DNA from: an uncultured Dyadobacter sp.
GTDB taxonomy: Bacteria > Bacteroidota > Bacteroidia > Cytophagales > Spirosomataceae
Assembly (NCBI GenBank): GCA_946481035.1
Contig: CAMLNK010000214.1
Coordinates: forward strand, 1 to 6,894
Reading direction: 5' to 3'
DNA: 6,894 nucleotides
Shown here piece by piece: positions 1-6,057 of the stretch. Under the pieces are notes generated by a model. It searched no databases and had not been told where the DNA came from. It worked only from the letters and a program-made list of their open reading frames with translations. A program made the position numbers and the translations under genes. Each line of letters starts with the position of its first letter. Within the stretch, counting starts at the first letter, position 1.

Positions 1-287
1 CTTCGGCCGCCGGCTGTTCTCAAGGACTGCCGGATACTATAACCGTGATTGTTTTTTACGCCCAGGTTGGCGCTGTTGAAAACCGCAAAATGGTAGCCGT
101 CAAATCTGACCAGGCCATCCTCTGTGGCGAGCCAGATGTAGCCCGTAGAGTCGGCGGCGATACTTTTAATGCTGTTTTGCGGGAGACCGTTTTCGGCCGT
201 ATACTGTTTGAGTGAATAGCCCGTTTGTCCATATACCCATGAACAATGAAGAAAGCTTAACACAATGAGCAGGAGTGCGTTTTTCAT
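1..287 (-). CDS. N-terminal fragment of a secreted Reg_prop-type beta-propeller sensor (two-component or one-component signalling protein), cut by the window edge
   Basis: Reading the minus strand from ATG at 287 gives 95 open codons to the window edge. Residues 1-20 form a signal peptide (MKNALLLIVLSFL core, likely cut after WVYG, leaving Gln at +1). The next part reads YSLKQYTAENGLPQNSIKSI, then a GYIWLATEDGLVRFDGYHF stretch. This is the classic first blade of the two-component-regulator propeller family (ENGLP, then D..G.IWL.T.DGL.RFDG). In Bacteroidota such propellers usually form the periplasmic sensor of hybrid histidine kinases, HisKA_3 kinases or LuxR-type regulators; the C-terminal part that would decide is outside the window. 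The start is chosen for the signal peptide; no other in-frame ATG lies just upstream and no clear Shine-Dalgarno is seen. It lies 136 bases downstream of the response regulator on the same strand, so a signalling pair is plausible. Family assignment is strong; the output domain is unknown. Confidence 0.85.
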   Translation of the reverse strand, partial: MKNALLLIVLSFLHCSWVYGQTGYSLKQYTAENGLPQNSIKSIAADSTGYIWLATEDGLVRFDGYHFAVFNSANLGVKNNHGYSIRQSLRTAGGR

Positions 288-423
288 TTGATGGCAGTGG
301 CCCAAAAGGATCAGATTGAGATCACGATGGCGGATGTGATCGAAGCATGTGGGAAGACTAGCCTCGGTAGCGGAGTATGAAAGTGGCAATTTTTCAGGGC
401 TAAATTCTGTCTTGGCAGCTTGT

Positions 424-1113
424 TCATTGAAGAAAATCTCTTTTCATCGATTCCACATCGATCAACTCGGGGCGCTCTTTTTCGATTTTCTTGTAAAGTT
501 GAATGACGTTGGTTACTCCGAATTTTTCGAAGATGCTCAGTTTATGCGTGCTGACCGTGCTCCATTTGATACCCAGCTGCGCCGCAATTTCCTTGGTCCA
601 TTTCCCGAGCAGCAGCAGTTTGATTATTTCGGCCTCACGGGGCGTAACTGTGACGCTCGCCTTCTTTTTTTCGGGATTTGCGACATTATTCAGGTAGCTG
701 CGTGCGAGAAGGCTCTGCGTCTTGGCACTCAGGTATTTTTCCCCTTTCATAATAGTAAGGATCGCTTCGGCTACGGTATCGGATGGGGCGGCCTTTGAGA
801 GAAACCCATCCGCGCCGGCGCTGAGGTATTCAATGGAATATTCCTCCTCTTTCATGGCGGTATGGATGAGGATCTTCACTTCCGGGCGAATTTGTCGAAT
901 AGTCGTTATCATTTTCGAACTATTTCCACCGGGAATATCAATGTCAAGAACGATGAGGTCGGTCTCGGACCGCTCCAAAATAATAAGCGCCTGTTCCAAT
1001 GTCCGTGCAGAATCAATTTCGGCTTCCGGGATTTTTTCCTTAATAATTGCTACAAGAGCCCATAGAATAAGTTCATGATCATCGATCAAAAGGATTCGTA
1101 ATGGCTGATTCAT
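424..1113 (-). CDS. NarL/FixJ-family response regulator (receiver domain plus LuxR-type HTH)
   Basis: The 229-residue protein starting MNQPLRILLIDDHELI has the full length and order of the NarL/FixJ family. The receiver domain covers about residues 5-122: acidic pair Asp11/Asp12, phospho-acceptor Asp57 in LIVLDIDIPGG, Thr85 as switch residue and Lys107 in the GADGFLSK motif. A linker leads to a LuxR-type helix-turn-helix at about 154-215, with TPREAEIIKLLLLGKWTKEI followed by an A.QLG....TV.TH recognition region. It should be a cytoplasmic DNA-binding regulator activated by phosphorylation. An in-frame ATG 13 codons upstream (1152) would add MWNNLHSKNIYPS; I prefer 1113 because the receiver begins there and the extension overlaps an inverted repeat at 1134-1151. 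The sensor fragment lies downstream on the same strand and the secreted-protein array is divergent. The cognate kinase and target genes cannot be told from the sequence. Confidence 0.93.
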   Translation of the reverse strand: MNQPLRILLIDDHELILWALVAIIKEKIPEAEIDSARTLEQALIILERSETDLIVLDIDIPGGNSSKMITTIRQIRPEVKILIHTAMKEEEYSIEYLSAGADGFLSKAAPSDTVAEAILTIMKGEKYLSAKTQSLLARSYLNNVANPEKKKASVTVTPREAEIIKLLLLGKWTKEIAAQLGIKWSTVSTHKLSIFEKFGVTNVIQLYKKIEKERPELIDVESMKRDFLQ

Positions 1114-1133
1114 AGATGGATATATATTTTTAC

Positions 1134-1151
1134 TGTGGAGATTATTCCACA
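1134..1151. promoter_or_regulatory. Perfect inverted repeat upstream of the response regulator, candidate operator
   Basis: TGTGGA at 1134-1139 and TCCACA at 1146-1151 are perfect complements around a 6-base AT-rich spacer. The repeat sits 20-37 bases before the regulator ATG. On the minus strand TAATATTG (1157-1150) matches the Bacteroidota -7 consensus TAnnTTTG at five of its six fixed positions and overlaps the repeat's upstream arm, so the repeat would lie around the transcription start. LuxR-type regulators bind short dyads, so autoregulation is an inference. A small 5'-UTR hairpin is the alternative. Confidence 0.35.
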
Positions 1152-1630
1152 ATATTAGGGCTTCCCGGATAAATTCTGTAATAGCTGAAATTCGATTTTT
1201 TACTAGAATTCATTTCCCGGACGCTCTGGCAATCGAGCCGTACCAATCCCGGGGCTGCCCCCTTACCTTTGTTTTGTCGCGTAGTAGTAAATCTATTGTG
1301 TTTGATGACAACGGATTGCAATTGGATACGTAATAGACGGGCATTCCGATTCCCAGGCGCCGACCAAATCAATTTTTAACCAGACAAAACCATAGTTTGA
1401 TGAAACAAATTTACTTCCATACAATTCTCAGGGCTGGCAGTTCAACCTGTGATCCCATATGCAAGTTCCCTGGCACAGCTAGTTACACGCGCAGGGGCGG
1501 CACCCTCCGTTCATTTTAGCACCCGGCAGCCCTCTGGCTTAACGAGGGCGGATGCGCTCTACGGCTATTCTCCGGAGTAAACTAGCGGGCTGTTCAATAA
1601 ACAACATTAGTAGCGAAAGTATTTTAAACC

Positions 1631-1686
1631 GACAGGCTCGGCCGGGATCCTATTGCGCTGCCAAATCCTGTCGCCACAGGCGATAG
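1631..1686 (+). promoter_or_regulatory. Overlapping alternative hairpins in the presumed leader of the first array gene
   Basis: CTGTCGCC (1668-1675) and GGCGATAG (1679-1686) can form an 8-pair stem with one G-U and a 3-base loop. The same bases take part in two other pairings: CCTGT (1667-1671) with ACAGG (1676-1680), and CCTGTC (1667-1672) with GACAGG at 1631-1636. Mutually exclusive stems 35-90 bases before the A1 start could be an RNA switch or attenuator. There is no U-tract after them, so they are not a terminator. The significance is uncertain and this is seen by eye only. Confidence 0.25.
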
Positions 1687-1721
1687 CGGACCATTTGAAT
1701 TTACATTTAAACACCATACAA

Positions 1722-3023
1722 ATGATCACCAAACGACTACTCTCAAAATGGCATAAGCTGAAAGTATGCTGTGCCTTGACGCTTGGGGCAGGCATGCTCC
1801 TGGCATCTTCCGACCTAGTTGCGCAAGTGAAGATCGGTAATAACCCAATGGTCATTAATTCAAATGCGGTATTGGATGTCGAGAGCGCTACCAAAGGTAT
1901 TCTCTTTCCAAGACTGGCACTTACTGCCACCGCCAATCCTGCACCGCTCGCCGCCCATGTGGCAGGGATGCAGGTTTACAACACAGCTACGGGTGCCGAT
2001 GTGGACCCCGGTATTTACTACAACGACGGGACTAAATGGATAAGGATAGGTGCTGAAGCGGAAAAGGTGTTCTTTTTTGGCAGCGGGGCACCCACCGGAG
2101 CTTGTACAGTAGGAACCATGTATGTGGATACGCTTGAAAATAGTGCTACCGAAGGCGATACCTGGACCTGTATCGCAGGAGCCTGGGAGCCTTACACACC
2201 TCCTGTGACGCCTTCAACGACGCCATTCTACATTGCCGGGTCGACAGCCGACGCAAAAGGGAACAAAGTAAGCAGTATCTACCGCATGGGAAATGTAGGT
2301 TTAGGTGCAAAGAATCCAAGGAGCCGTCTGCATGTAGCGGGACAACTCCTGCTGACCAGAGATGGAGCCACGGCAGCTGGCATTCCTAACGGTAGCCATG
2401 CCCAGGGCGGCATTGTGGTGGCTTATACTCCGGGCAAGTCCTTCTTGGCGATTCAAAATTCGGGTACCGCAAATCTTCACCTGACAAAAAGGACGGCCAT
2501 AAGCGGTGACGCATATGTGCGGTTTACCGTGGTTGGCGCCAATCATGGTACCATCACCTCCACCGGCGGAGGAGTTCAGTACAACACCACCTCCGACGTG
2601 CGCTTGAAAGAGAATATCAAACCTACCCACTACGGCGTCGGGGACCTGATGAAAATTGAGGTGAAGGATTACAACTACATCTCCAATAAACAAGTGCCGG
2701 TCACTGGTTTTATCGCCCAGCAGCTCTATGAGGTATTCCCAAGTGCTGTGACTGTTGGTGGCAAGGACGTTAAGACAAATCCGTGGAGTGTAGACTATGC
2801 CAAAGTCACACCACTGCTGGTGAAAGCCATCCAGGACCAGCAAAAACAGATCGAAAAGCTGAACGGACTGAAAGCAGCGAATGAAAAGCTGACAAGCCAA
2901 AATGAGCAGCTACGTGAAGAGCTCGGGAAAGTAGCCGCGTTGAATGCCAAACTGGAACAAATGCAGGCGCAACTCGCCCAACTGCTGACAGCGAACGGGA
3001 AACCGGCCGCCGAAAGCAAATAA
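1722..3023 (+). CDS. Array gene A1: secreted tail-fibre-type protein with C-terminal Peptidase_S74 intramolecular chaperone domain and coiled coil
   Basis: A 433-residue protein. Residues 1-34 are a long signal peptide (MITKRLLSKWHKLK, hydrophobic core, cut after LVA before Gln35). The array N-module spans 35-110 (QVKIGNNP, AGMQVYNTATG, YYNDGTKWIR). Residues 120-157 hold a two-Cys loop (GSGAPTGACTVG, Cys128; TWTC, Cys150). At 190-206 comes NVGLGAKNPRSRLHVAG, the motif that commonly precedes S74 domains in fibre-like proteins. The S74 domain covers 290-370: TSDVRLKENI with Ser291 and Lys296, TGFIAQQLYEVFP, and NPWSVDYAKVTPLLVKAIQ. Residues 371-422 are a heptad-rich coiled coil. Known S74 domains trimerise fibres and cut themselves off just before the Ser; here that is inferred from the motif. 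The frame is open upstream to 1653, but M24 of that frame (1722) is the start that gives a signal peptide. The leader and signal peptide differ from those of A2, A4 and A5. The substrate or partner is unknown. Confidence 0.9.
   Translation: MITKRLLSKWHKLKVCCALTLGAGMLLASSDLVAQVKIGNNPMVINSNAVLDVESATKGILFPRLALTATANPAPLAAHVAGMQVYNTATGADVDPGIYYNDGTKWIRIGAEAEKVFFFGSGAPTGACTVGTMYVDTLENSATEGDTWTCIAGAWEPYTPPVTPSTTPFYIAGSTADAKGNKVSSIYRMGNVGLGAKNPRSRLHVAGQLLLTRDGATAAGIPNGSHAQGGIVVAYTPGKSFLAIQNSGTANLHLTKRTAISGDAYVRFTVVGANHGTITSTGGGVQYNTTSDVRLKENIKPTHYGVGDLMKIEVKDYNYISNKQVPVTGFIAQQLYEVFPSAVTVGGKDVKTNPWSVDYAKVTPLLVKAIQDQQKQIEKLNGLKAANEKLTSQNEQLREELGKVAALNAKLEQMQAQLAQLLTANGKPAAESK
1863..2045 (+). repeat. 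Near-identical N-module segment, copy in A1 (partner at 3164-3346)
   Basis: These 61 codons encode exactly the same residues as 3164-3346 in A2. I count 8 base differences in 183, all synonymous, and 68 consecutive identical bases at 1878-1945. Flanking sequence on both sides is much more diverged, which marks a recent gene-conversion or recombination tract. Confidence 0.9.
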
Positions 3024-3046
3024 TCTAACCAAATTATTTATTGCCT
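3010..3046 (+). repeat. 37-base junction element, copy 1: end of A1 coding sequence plus leader of A2
   Basis: The element starts inside the last codons of A1 (CCGAAAGCAAATAA encodes the end of AESK and the stop) and runs to the base before the A2 ATG, ending TTTATTGCCT. Close copies lie at 5129-5165 and 6020-6057. There the first part is non-coding, because the preceding genes have unrelated C-termini. A shortened version of the first half, AGCAAATAATTTAACC, is at the end of A2 (4310-4325). Confidence 0.85.
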
Positions 3047-4318
3047 ATGAAAAGTATACACACAACCGTGCGCAGGTTCGTGGTTGTTGCAGCACTGATG
3101 TTGAGCGCCACGTGCTCCTTCGCGCAGGTGAAGATCGGAGATAACCCGACTATTATTAACGCGAATGCGGTATTGGACGTCGAGAGCGCTACCAAAGGTA
3201 TTCTCTTTCCAAGACTGGCACTTACTGCCACCGCCAATCCTGCACCCCTTGCTGCCCATGTGGCGGGGATGCAGGTTTACAATACAGCTACCGGCGCCGA
3301 TGTGGACCCCGGTATTTACTACAACGACGGGACTAAATGGATAAGGGTAGGTGCTGAAACGGAAAAGGTGTTTGTATACGGGTCTGGCAGCCCTTCGGGT
3401 AGTTGTACCACAGGAAACATGTACATAGATACGCTTGAAAATAGCCCTACCGAAGGGAATACATGGAGCTGTGTGGGCGGGACCTGGGTGGATTACAATC
3501 CCCCAACCAGTGGTTCGACGACCCCTTTCTACATTGCCAAGACCACAACCGACGCGAAGGGAAATAAAACCAGCTCGATCTGGCGTCGCGGCTATGTGGG
3601 TGTAAACATCAAAAATCCCAGGGCTAACATACATACTGTTGGACGGATACTGCTTACAAGAGATGGCTACGACAATGTAGGTTTAACCGATGGTTCTCAC
3701 CCGATCGGTGGTGTGGTTAACTATTTTAATGGCACTAACCGTAATGCATATGTCGCCGTTCAAAATAACAATGCAACGCCTAACCTCTATCTGAACAAAC
3801 AGCTTGCGTCCGCCGGTGATGTTTACGTAAGATTTGGTTTGCAGAGCAATGGCGCTACGGGCCCTGCGGGGACGATCAGTCGCGGTAGTGGTTATACGGT
3901 GCTTTACAATACCACCTCGGATGCCCGCTTAAAGGAGAATATCAAGCCCACGCATTACGGCATTCACGATCTGATGAAGATAGAAGTGAGGGATTACAAT
4001 TACATCTCCGATAAGAAGGCGCCGACCACAGGTTTTATCGCGCAGCAACTCTACAAGATTTTTCCGGCGGCTGTGACGGTGGGCGGCAAAGACGCCAGTC
4101 AAAACCCATGGAGTGTCGACTACGGCAAGGTAACACCGCTGCTTGTGAAAGCCATTCAGGATCAGCAGGCGGAGATAGAGAAGCTGAAAAATCAGAATGA
4201 ACAGCTGCAAGAAGAACTCACAAAAGTAGCCGCCCTGAACGCCAAACTGGAAGAAGTACAGGCCAGACTGGCCCGGCTGCTGACCTCCACGGAGCAATTG
4301 CCTGCTGCGAGCAAATAA
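3047..4318 (+). CDS. Array gene A2: secreted tail-fibre-type protein with Peptidase_S74 domain and coiled coil, paralogue of A1
   Basis: A 423-residue protein with the same architecture as A1. Signal peptide 1-26 (MKSIHTTVRR, hydrophobic core, cut after SFA before Gln27); N-module 27-102; two-Cys loop 111-148 (Cys120, Cys142); a fibre-like glycine/asparagine-rich body 150-288 with VGVNIKNPRANIHTVG; S74 domain 290-370 with Ser291 and Lys296 in TSDARLKENI, and TGFIAQQLYKIFP. Coiled coil 371-412 is 10 residues shorter than in A1. The predicted role is a secreted, self-processing trimeric fibre or adhesin; the ligand cannot be told. The ATG at 3047 is preferred to an in-frame TTG two codons earlier because the ATG is shared with A4 and A5. 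It starts 23 bases after A1 with no terminator between. Oddity: the leader and signal peptide resemble A4/A5, while the N-module is a nearly exact copy of A1. Confidence 0.9.
   Translation: MKSIHTTVRRFVVVAALMLSATCSFAQVKIGDNPTIINANAVLDVESATKGILFPRLALTATANPAPLAAHVAGMQVYNTATGADVDPGIYYNDGTKWIRVGAETEKVFVYGSGSPSGSCTTGNMYIDTLENSPTEGNTWSCVGGTWVDYNPPTSGSTTPFYIAKTTTDAKGNKTSSIWRRGYVGVNIKNPRANIHTVGRILLTRDGYDNVGLTDGSHPIGGVVNYFNGTNRNAYVAVQNNNATPNLYLNKQLASAGDVYVRFGLQSNGATGPAGTISRGSGYTVLYNTTSDARLKENIKPTHYGIHDLMKIEVRDYNYISDKKAPTTGFIAQQLYKIFPAAVTVGGKDASQNPWSVDYGKVTPLLVKAIQDQQAEIEKLKNQNEQLQEELTKVAALNAKLEEVQARLARLLTSTEQLPAASK
3164..3346 (+). repeat. Near-identical N-module segment, copy in A2 (partner at 1863-2045)
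   Basis: Direct partner of 1863-2045, with 8 synonymous differences in 183 bases. Just upstream, the signal-peptide codons are unlike A1 and like A4/A5. Downstream, after the YY.DGTKWIR motif, identity with A1 falls. The left boundary of the tract is therefore within about 15 codons after the signal-peptide cleavage site. Confidence 0.9.
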
Positions 4319-4348
4319 TTTAACCCCGGACATAAACACCCATCATCT

Positions 4349-5113
4349 ATGAACAATTTACACAGGAGAACATTCAGGCTTCATTGTATTGCTGCTGCAC
4401 TGGTGCTGAGTGCCGCGCTTGCCCAGGCTCAGGTGAAAGTCGGCGACAACCCCACTACGATTAACCCCGGATCGGTACTGGAACTGGAAAGTACCAACAA
4501 AGGATTGTTAATGCCCCGCATTTCGCTCACCAACACCACCACCTGGGGATTGCTGGGAACTGCCGCTGCGGGGATGCATGTGTACAACACCAATACGGCA
4601 ATTACCTCAACCAACACCAGCTACCCGACGCTTTCAGCCAAAGTAGGGGAGTATTATTGGGATGGTACCGGATGGGTGGCAATTGGTCAGGCTGTCGTGT
4701 CGCCATATCTCAGGCTCAGGGGAACGATCGTAACGCCTACCAACGGTGCCAGCCAGGTGGTCGCTAATCTGACTGCCCAACTGACAAACGATATCGTTTA
4801 TACGCCTGGCAGCGGGGACATTAAAATTAATAAGACAGGGATTTATTCCTATGCCGTAACGGGAATGGGGCCGCAGCAGCCCGGGGCACCAGGTGGAGTG
4901 TTTGATTTTTGTCATGCGATTTCGGTAAATGCTACAAGCATCGATCAGGCTTGCGGAAGAGCGGACCGCGGCGAAGGTACGTCGAGTACCGTTGCAGGAA
5001 TATTCCGGTTGAATGCCAATGACATTGTAAGAATCACCATGTCAACAGCGTCGGGCTGGGCAGGGAATGGCGCGTATACATTTAGTGTCGCTCTGGCTAA
5101 ACTAAGTGATTAA
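4349..5113 (+). CDS. Array gene A3: secreted protein with array N-module and probable C1q/TNF-like C-terminal domain
   Basis: A 254-residue protein. Signal peptide 1-27 (MNNLHRRTFR, hydrophobic core, cut after AQA before Gln28). The N-module at 28-113 is of the A4/A5 subtype (VGDNPTTINPGSVLELEST, AGMHVYNTNT, GEYYWDGTGWVAI). Residues 118-254 look like a C1q/TNF-type jelly roll: IKINKTGIYSYAVTG, a central V.. A.SVNAT strand pair with Cys188 and Cys202, VAGIFRLNANDIVRITMS and a final YTFSVALAKL strand. That order (GIY strand, hydrophobic strand with LNANDIV, short C-terminal strand) is typical of bacterial C1q-like proteins, which form trimers and bind ligands. The fold call is by pattern, not by search. 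It begins 30 bases after A2, and its leader is not the common element seen before A2, A4 and A5. It has no S74 or coiled coil. Exact function unknown. Confidence 0.85.
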   Translation: MNNLHRRTFRLHCIAAALVLSAALAQAQVKVGDNPTTINPGSVLELESTNKGLLMPRISLTNTTTWGLLGTAAAGMHVYNTNTAITSTNTSYPTLSAKVGEYYWDGTGWVAIGQAVVSPYLRLRGTIVTPTNGASQVVANLTAQLTNDIVYTPGSGDIKINKTGIYSYAVTGMGPQQPGAPGGVFDFCHAISVNATSIDQACGRADRGEGTSSTVAGIFRLNANDIVRITMSTASGWAGNGAYTFSVALAKLSD

Positions 5114-5128
5114 TGCGCATCTCAACCG

Positions 5129-5165
5129 CCGAAAGCACATAATCAAACCCAATCACGTATTACCT
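5129..5165 (+). repeat. 37-base junction element, copy 2: relic of an S74-gene 3' end plus leader of A4
   Basis: The element runs from CCGAAAGCACATAATC to TATTACCT and ends just before the A4 ATG. Its first half corresponds to the final codons and stop of A1, but here it starts 15 bases past the A3 stop and is untranslated. The A3 frame and A3 C-terminus have no relation to it. Confidence 0.85.
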
Positions 5166-6005
5166 ATGAAAAGTATACACACGACCGTGAGACGACTACT
5201 TTTTGCATCAGCGATGCTGCTGAGCGCCACACTTTCATTCGCCCAGGTGAAAATCGGTGACAACCCCACTACGATTAATCCCGGATCGGTGCTGGAACTG
5301 GAAAGCACGAACAAAGGATTATTAATGCCCCGGATTTCGCTGACTAATACAACTGTCTGGGGTTTGCTGGGCACACCTGCTGCCGGGATGCACGTGTACA
5401 ATACCAATACGTCCATCATCTCGACCAACACCGCTTATCCCACCCTGGAAGCTAAAATAGGGGAGTATTATTGGGATGGCACGGGCTGGGTGGCACTGGC
5501 GACAGTAACAAAGTCGACTGTTATCACCACCTTTCTGCAATCTGCCGGCGTGGTAGTCTCTCTGCCTTATGCTGTCAGCGCGGGGTATTGTAATGCGCTT
5601 TCCTGCGCTACCTATTTGAACTTAGGCGGGAGTTTTACGATCAGAAACGCCGCCAATGATGTGGTTATCGACTTTACCGGTTATTCAAACGTGACCAATA
5701 ACACGACACCAGTTGCCTATAATTTCTTTTTAGCGATAGACAAGACCACGCCTGGTGTGTTTGAATCGATTGACGGCTTCTATTATACCGAAGTAGGGAC
5801 CGGATGTGTCGGGAATAGCTTCAACTATAAAAGCGTTTTGAAAAACCTTCCTGCCAGGGCTGTTCCTTATCAGGCCAGGGTCTATTTGGCTCCCTGGGTG
5901 AACGGCGGAACGGTTGCCCAATTTGGTATGGGTGCTTCCGCCTTGGCGGGATGCGGTGGAGGCACGCCGGATAGGGAACGTTTGGTGGTTTCCGTAAGTC
6001 AGTAA
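5166..6005 (+). CDS. Array gene A4: secreted protein with array N-module and unrecognised four-Cys C-terminal domain
   Basis: A 279-residue protein. Signal peptide 1-26 (MKSIHTTVRRLLF, hydrophobic core, cut after SFA before Gln27); N-module 27-112 (KIGDNPTTINPGSVLELEST, AGMHVYNTNT, GEYYWDGTGWVAL). Residues 115-279 form a domain I do not recognise: strand-rich and rich in Gly, Asn and Val, with Cys142 and Cys147 (YCNALSC), Cys214 (TGCVGNSFNYK) and Cys263 (AGCGG). The four Cys are also in A5 and would suit two disulfides in an exported protein. Other conserved blocks are DKTTPGV, NYK.VLK.LP and APWVNGG. It ends VSVSQ, with no T9SS-type C-terminal signal seen. The frame is open back to 5106, overlapping the A3 end; the ATG at 5166 is chosen because the signal peptide and the repeated leader begin there. 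Likely cotranscribed with A3 and A5. Function unknown; a ligand-binding beta-sandwich is only a guess. Confidence 0.87.
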   Translation: MKSIHTTVRRLLFASAMLLSATLSFAQVKIGDNPTTINPGSVLELESTNKGLLMPRISLTNTTVWGLLGTPAAGMHVYNTNTSIISTNTAYPTLEAKIGEYYWDGTGWVALATVTKSTVITTFLQSAGVVVSLPYAVSAGYCNALSCATYLNLGGSFTIRNAANDVVIDFTGYSNVTNNTTPVAYNFFLAIDKTTPGVFESIDGFYYTEVGTGCVGNSFNYKSVLKNLPARAVPYQARVYLAPWVNGGTVAQFGMGASALAGCGGGTPDRERLVVSVSQ

Positions 6006-6019
6006 ATCTCACTTGACCA

Positions 6020-6057
6020 CCGAAAGCAAATAATCAAAACCAAATCATTTATTGCCT
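6020..6057 (+). repeat. 38-base junction element, copy 3: relic of an S74-gene 3' end plus leader of A5
   Basis: The element runs from CCGAAAGCAAATAATC to TTTATTGCCT. Its first 16 bases are identical to copy 1, where they encode the end of A1. Here it lies 14 bases after the A4 stop and is non-coding. Apart from a one-base gap and a few substitutions, the whole element matches copy 1. Confidence 0.87.

Larger units (their letters stand above)
1114..1721. other. Divergent intergenic region of about 600 bases between the response regulator and the secreted-protein array
   Basis: No convincing gene is seen on either strand. The region should hold the promoters of both the regulator (minus) and the array (plus). 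It contains the inverted repeat at 1134-1151, a GCCCTC/GAGGGC inverted repeat at 1529-1549, the palindrome CTCCGGAG at 1570-1577 and a hairpin-forming stretch at 1631-1686. A 39-codon frame at 1400-1519 (+) begins MKQIYFHTILRAG, which looks like the first residues of a Bacteroidota signal peptide but has no hydrophobic core or mature part. It could be the relic of a lost array gene, or chance. A TAnnTTTG match, the Bacteroidota -7 consensus, occurs at 1264-1271 without a good -33 partner. Base composition is uneven, AT-rich at 1114-1210 and GC-richer at 1480-1560. Confidence 0.7.

Noticed and set aside
349..1078. Plus-strand open frames opposite the response regulator (349-798, 503-697, 722-1078, 862-1065)
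   Set aside because: They are antisense to a clear NarL-family gene and encode no recognisable domain.
1264..1271. TACCTTTG, matching the Bacteroidota -7 promoter consensus
   Set aside because: No TTTG-like -33 box at the right spacing, and it is about 450 bases before A1. It is not strong enough to call a promoter.
1142..1372. 76-codon minus-strand frame upstream of the regulator
   Set aside because: No domain, signal peptide or start context is seen, and it overlaps the regulator's likely promoter and dyad. It reads like non-coding sequence.
1529..1549. GCCCTC/GAGGGC inverted repeat as a terminator
   Set aside because: The stem is only 6 pairs with a 9-base loop and no T-tract follows. 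No gene ends just before it.
1653..1721. Longer A1 start at 1653
   Set aside because: It would put 23 polar residues before the signal peptide and overlaps hairpin-forming leader sequence. The start at 1722 gives a normal exported protein.
1646..1767. Second plus frame across the A1 start reading DPIALPNPVATGDSGPFEF, which faintly recalls a T9SS C-terminal PNPV motif
   Set aside because: It is short, has no start, and overlaps A1 in another frame. The resemblance is a few residues only.
1722..4318. A prophage tail-fibre module as the explanation for the S74 genes
   Set aside because: Both proteins have Sec signal peptides and lie beside non-phage secreted paralogues sharing the same N-module. 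No other phage gene is in the window.
2301..4339. Long minus-strand frames opposite A1 and A2 (2301-2900, 2795-3019, 3034-3237, 3038-3634, 3929-4339)
   Set aside because: They mirror the coding strand of strongly supported genes, contain no domains, and recur only because the paralogues are similar.
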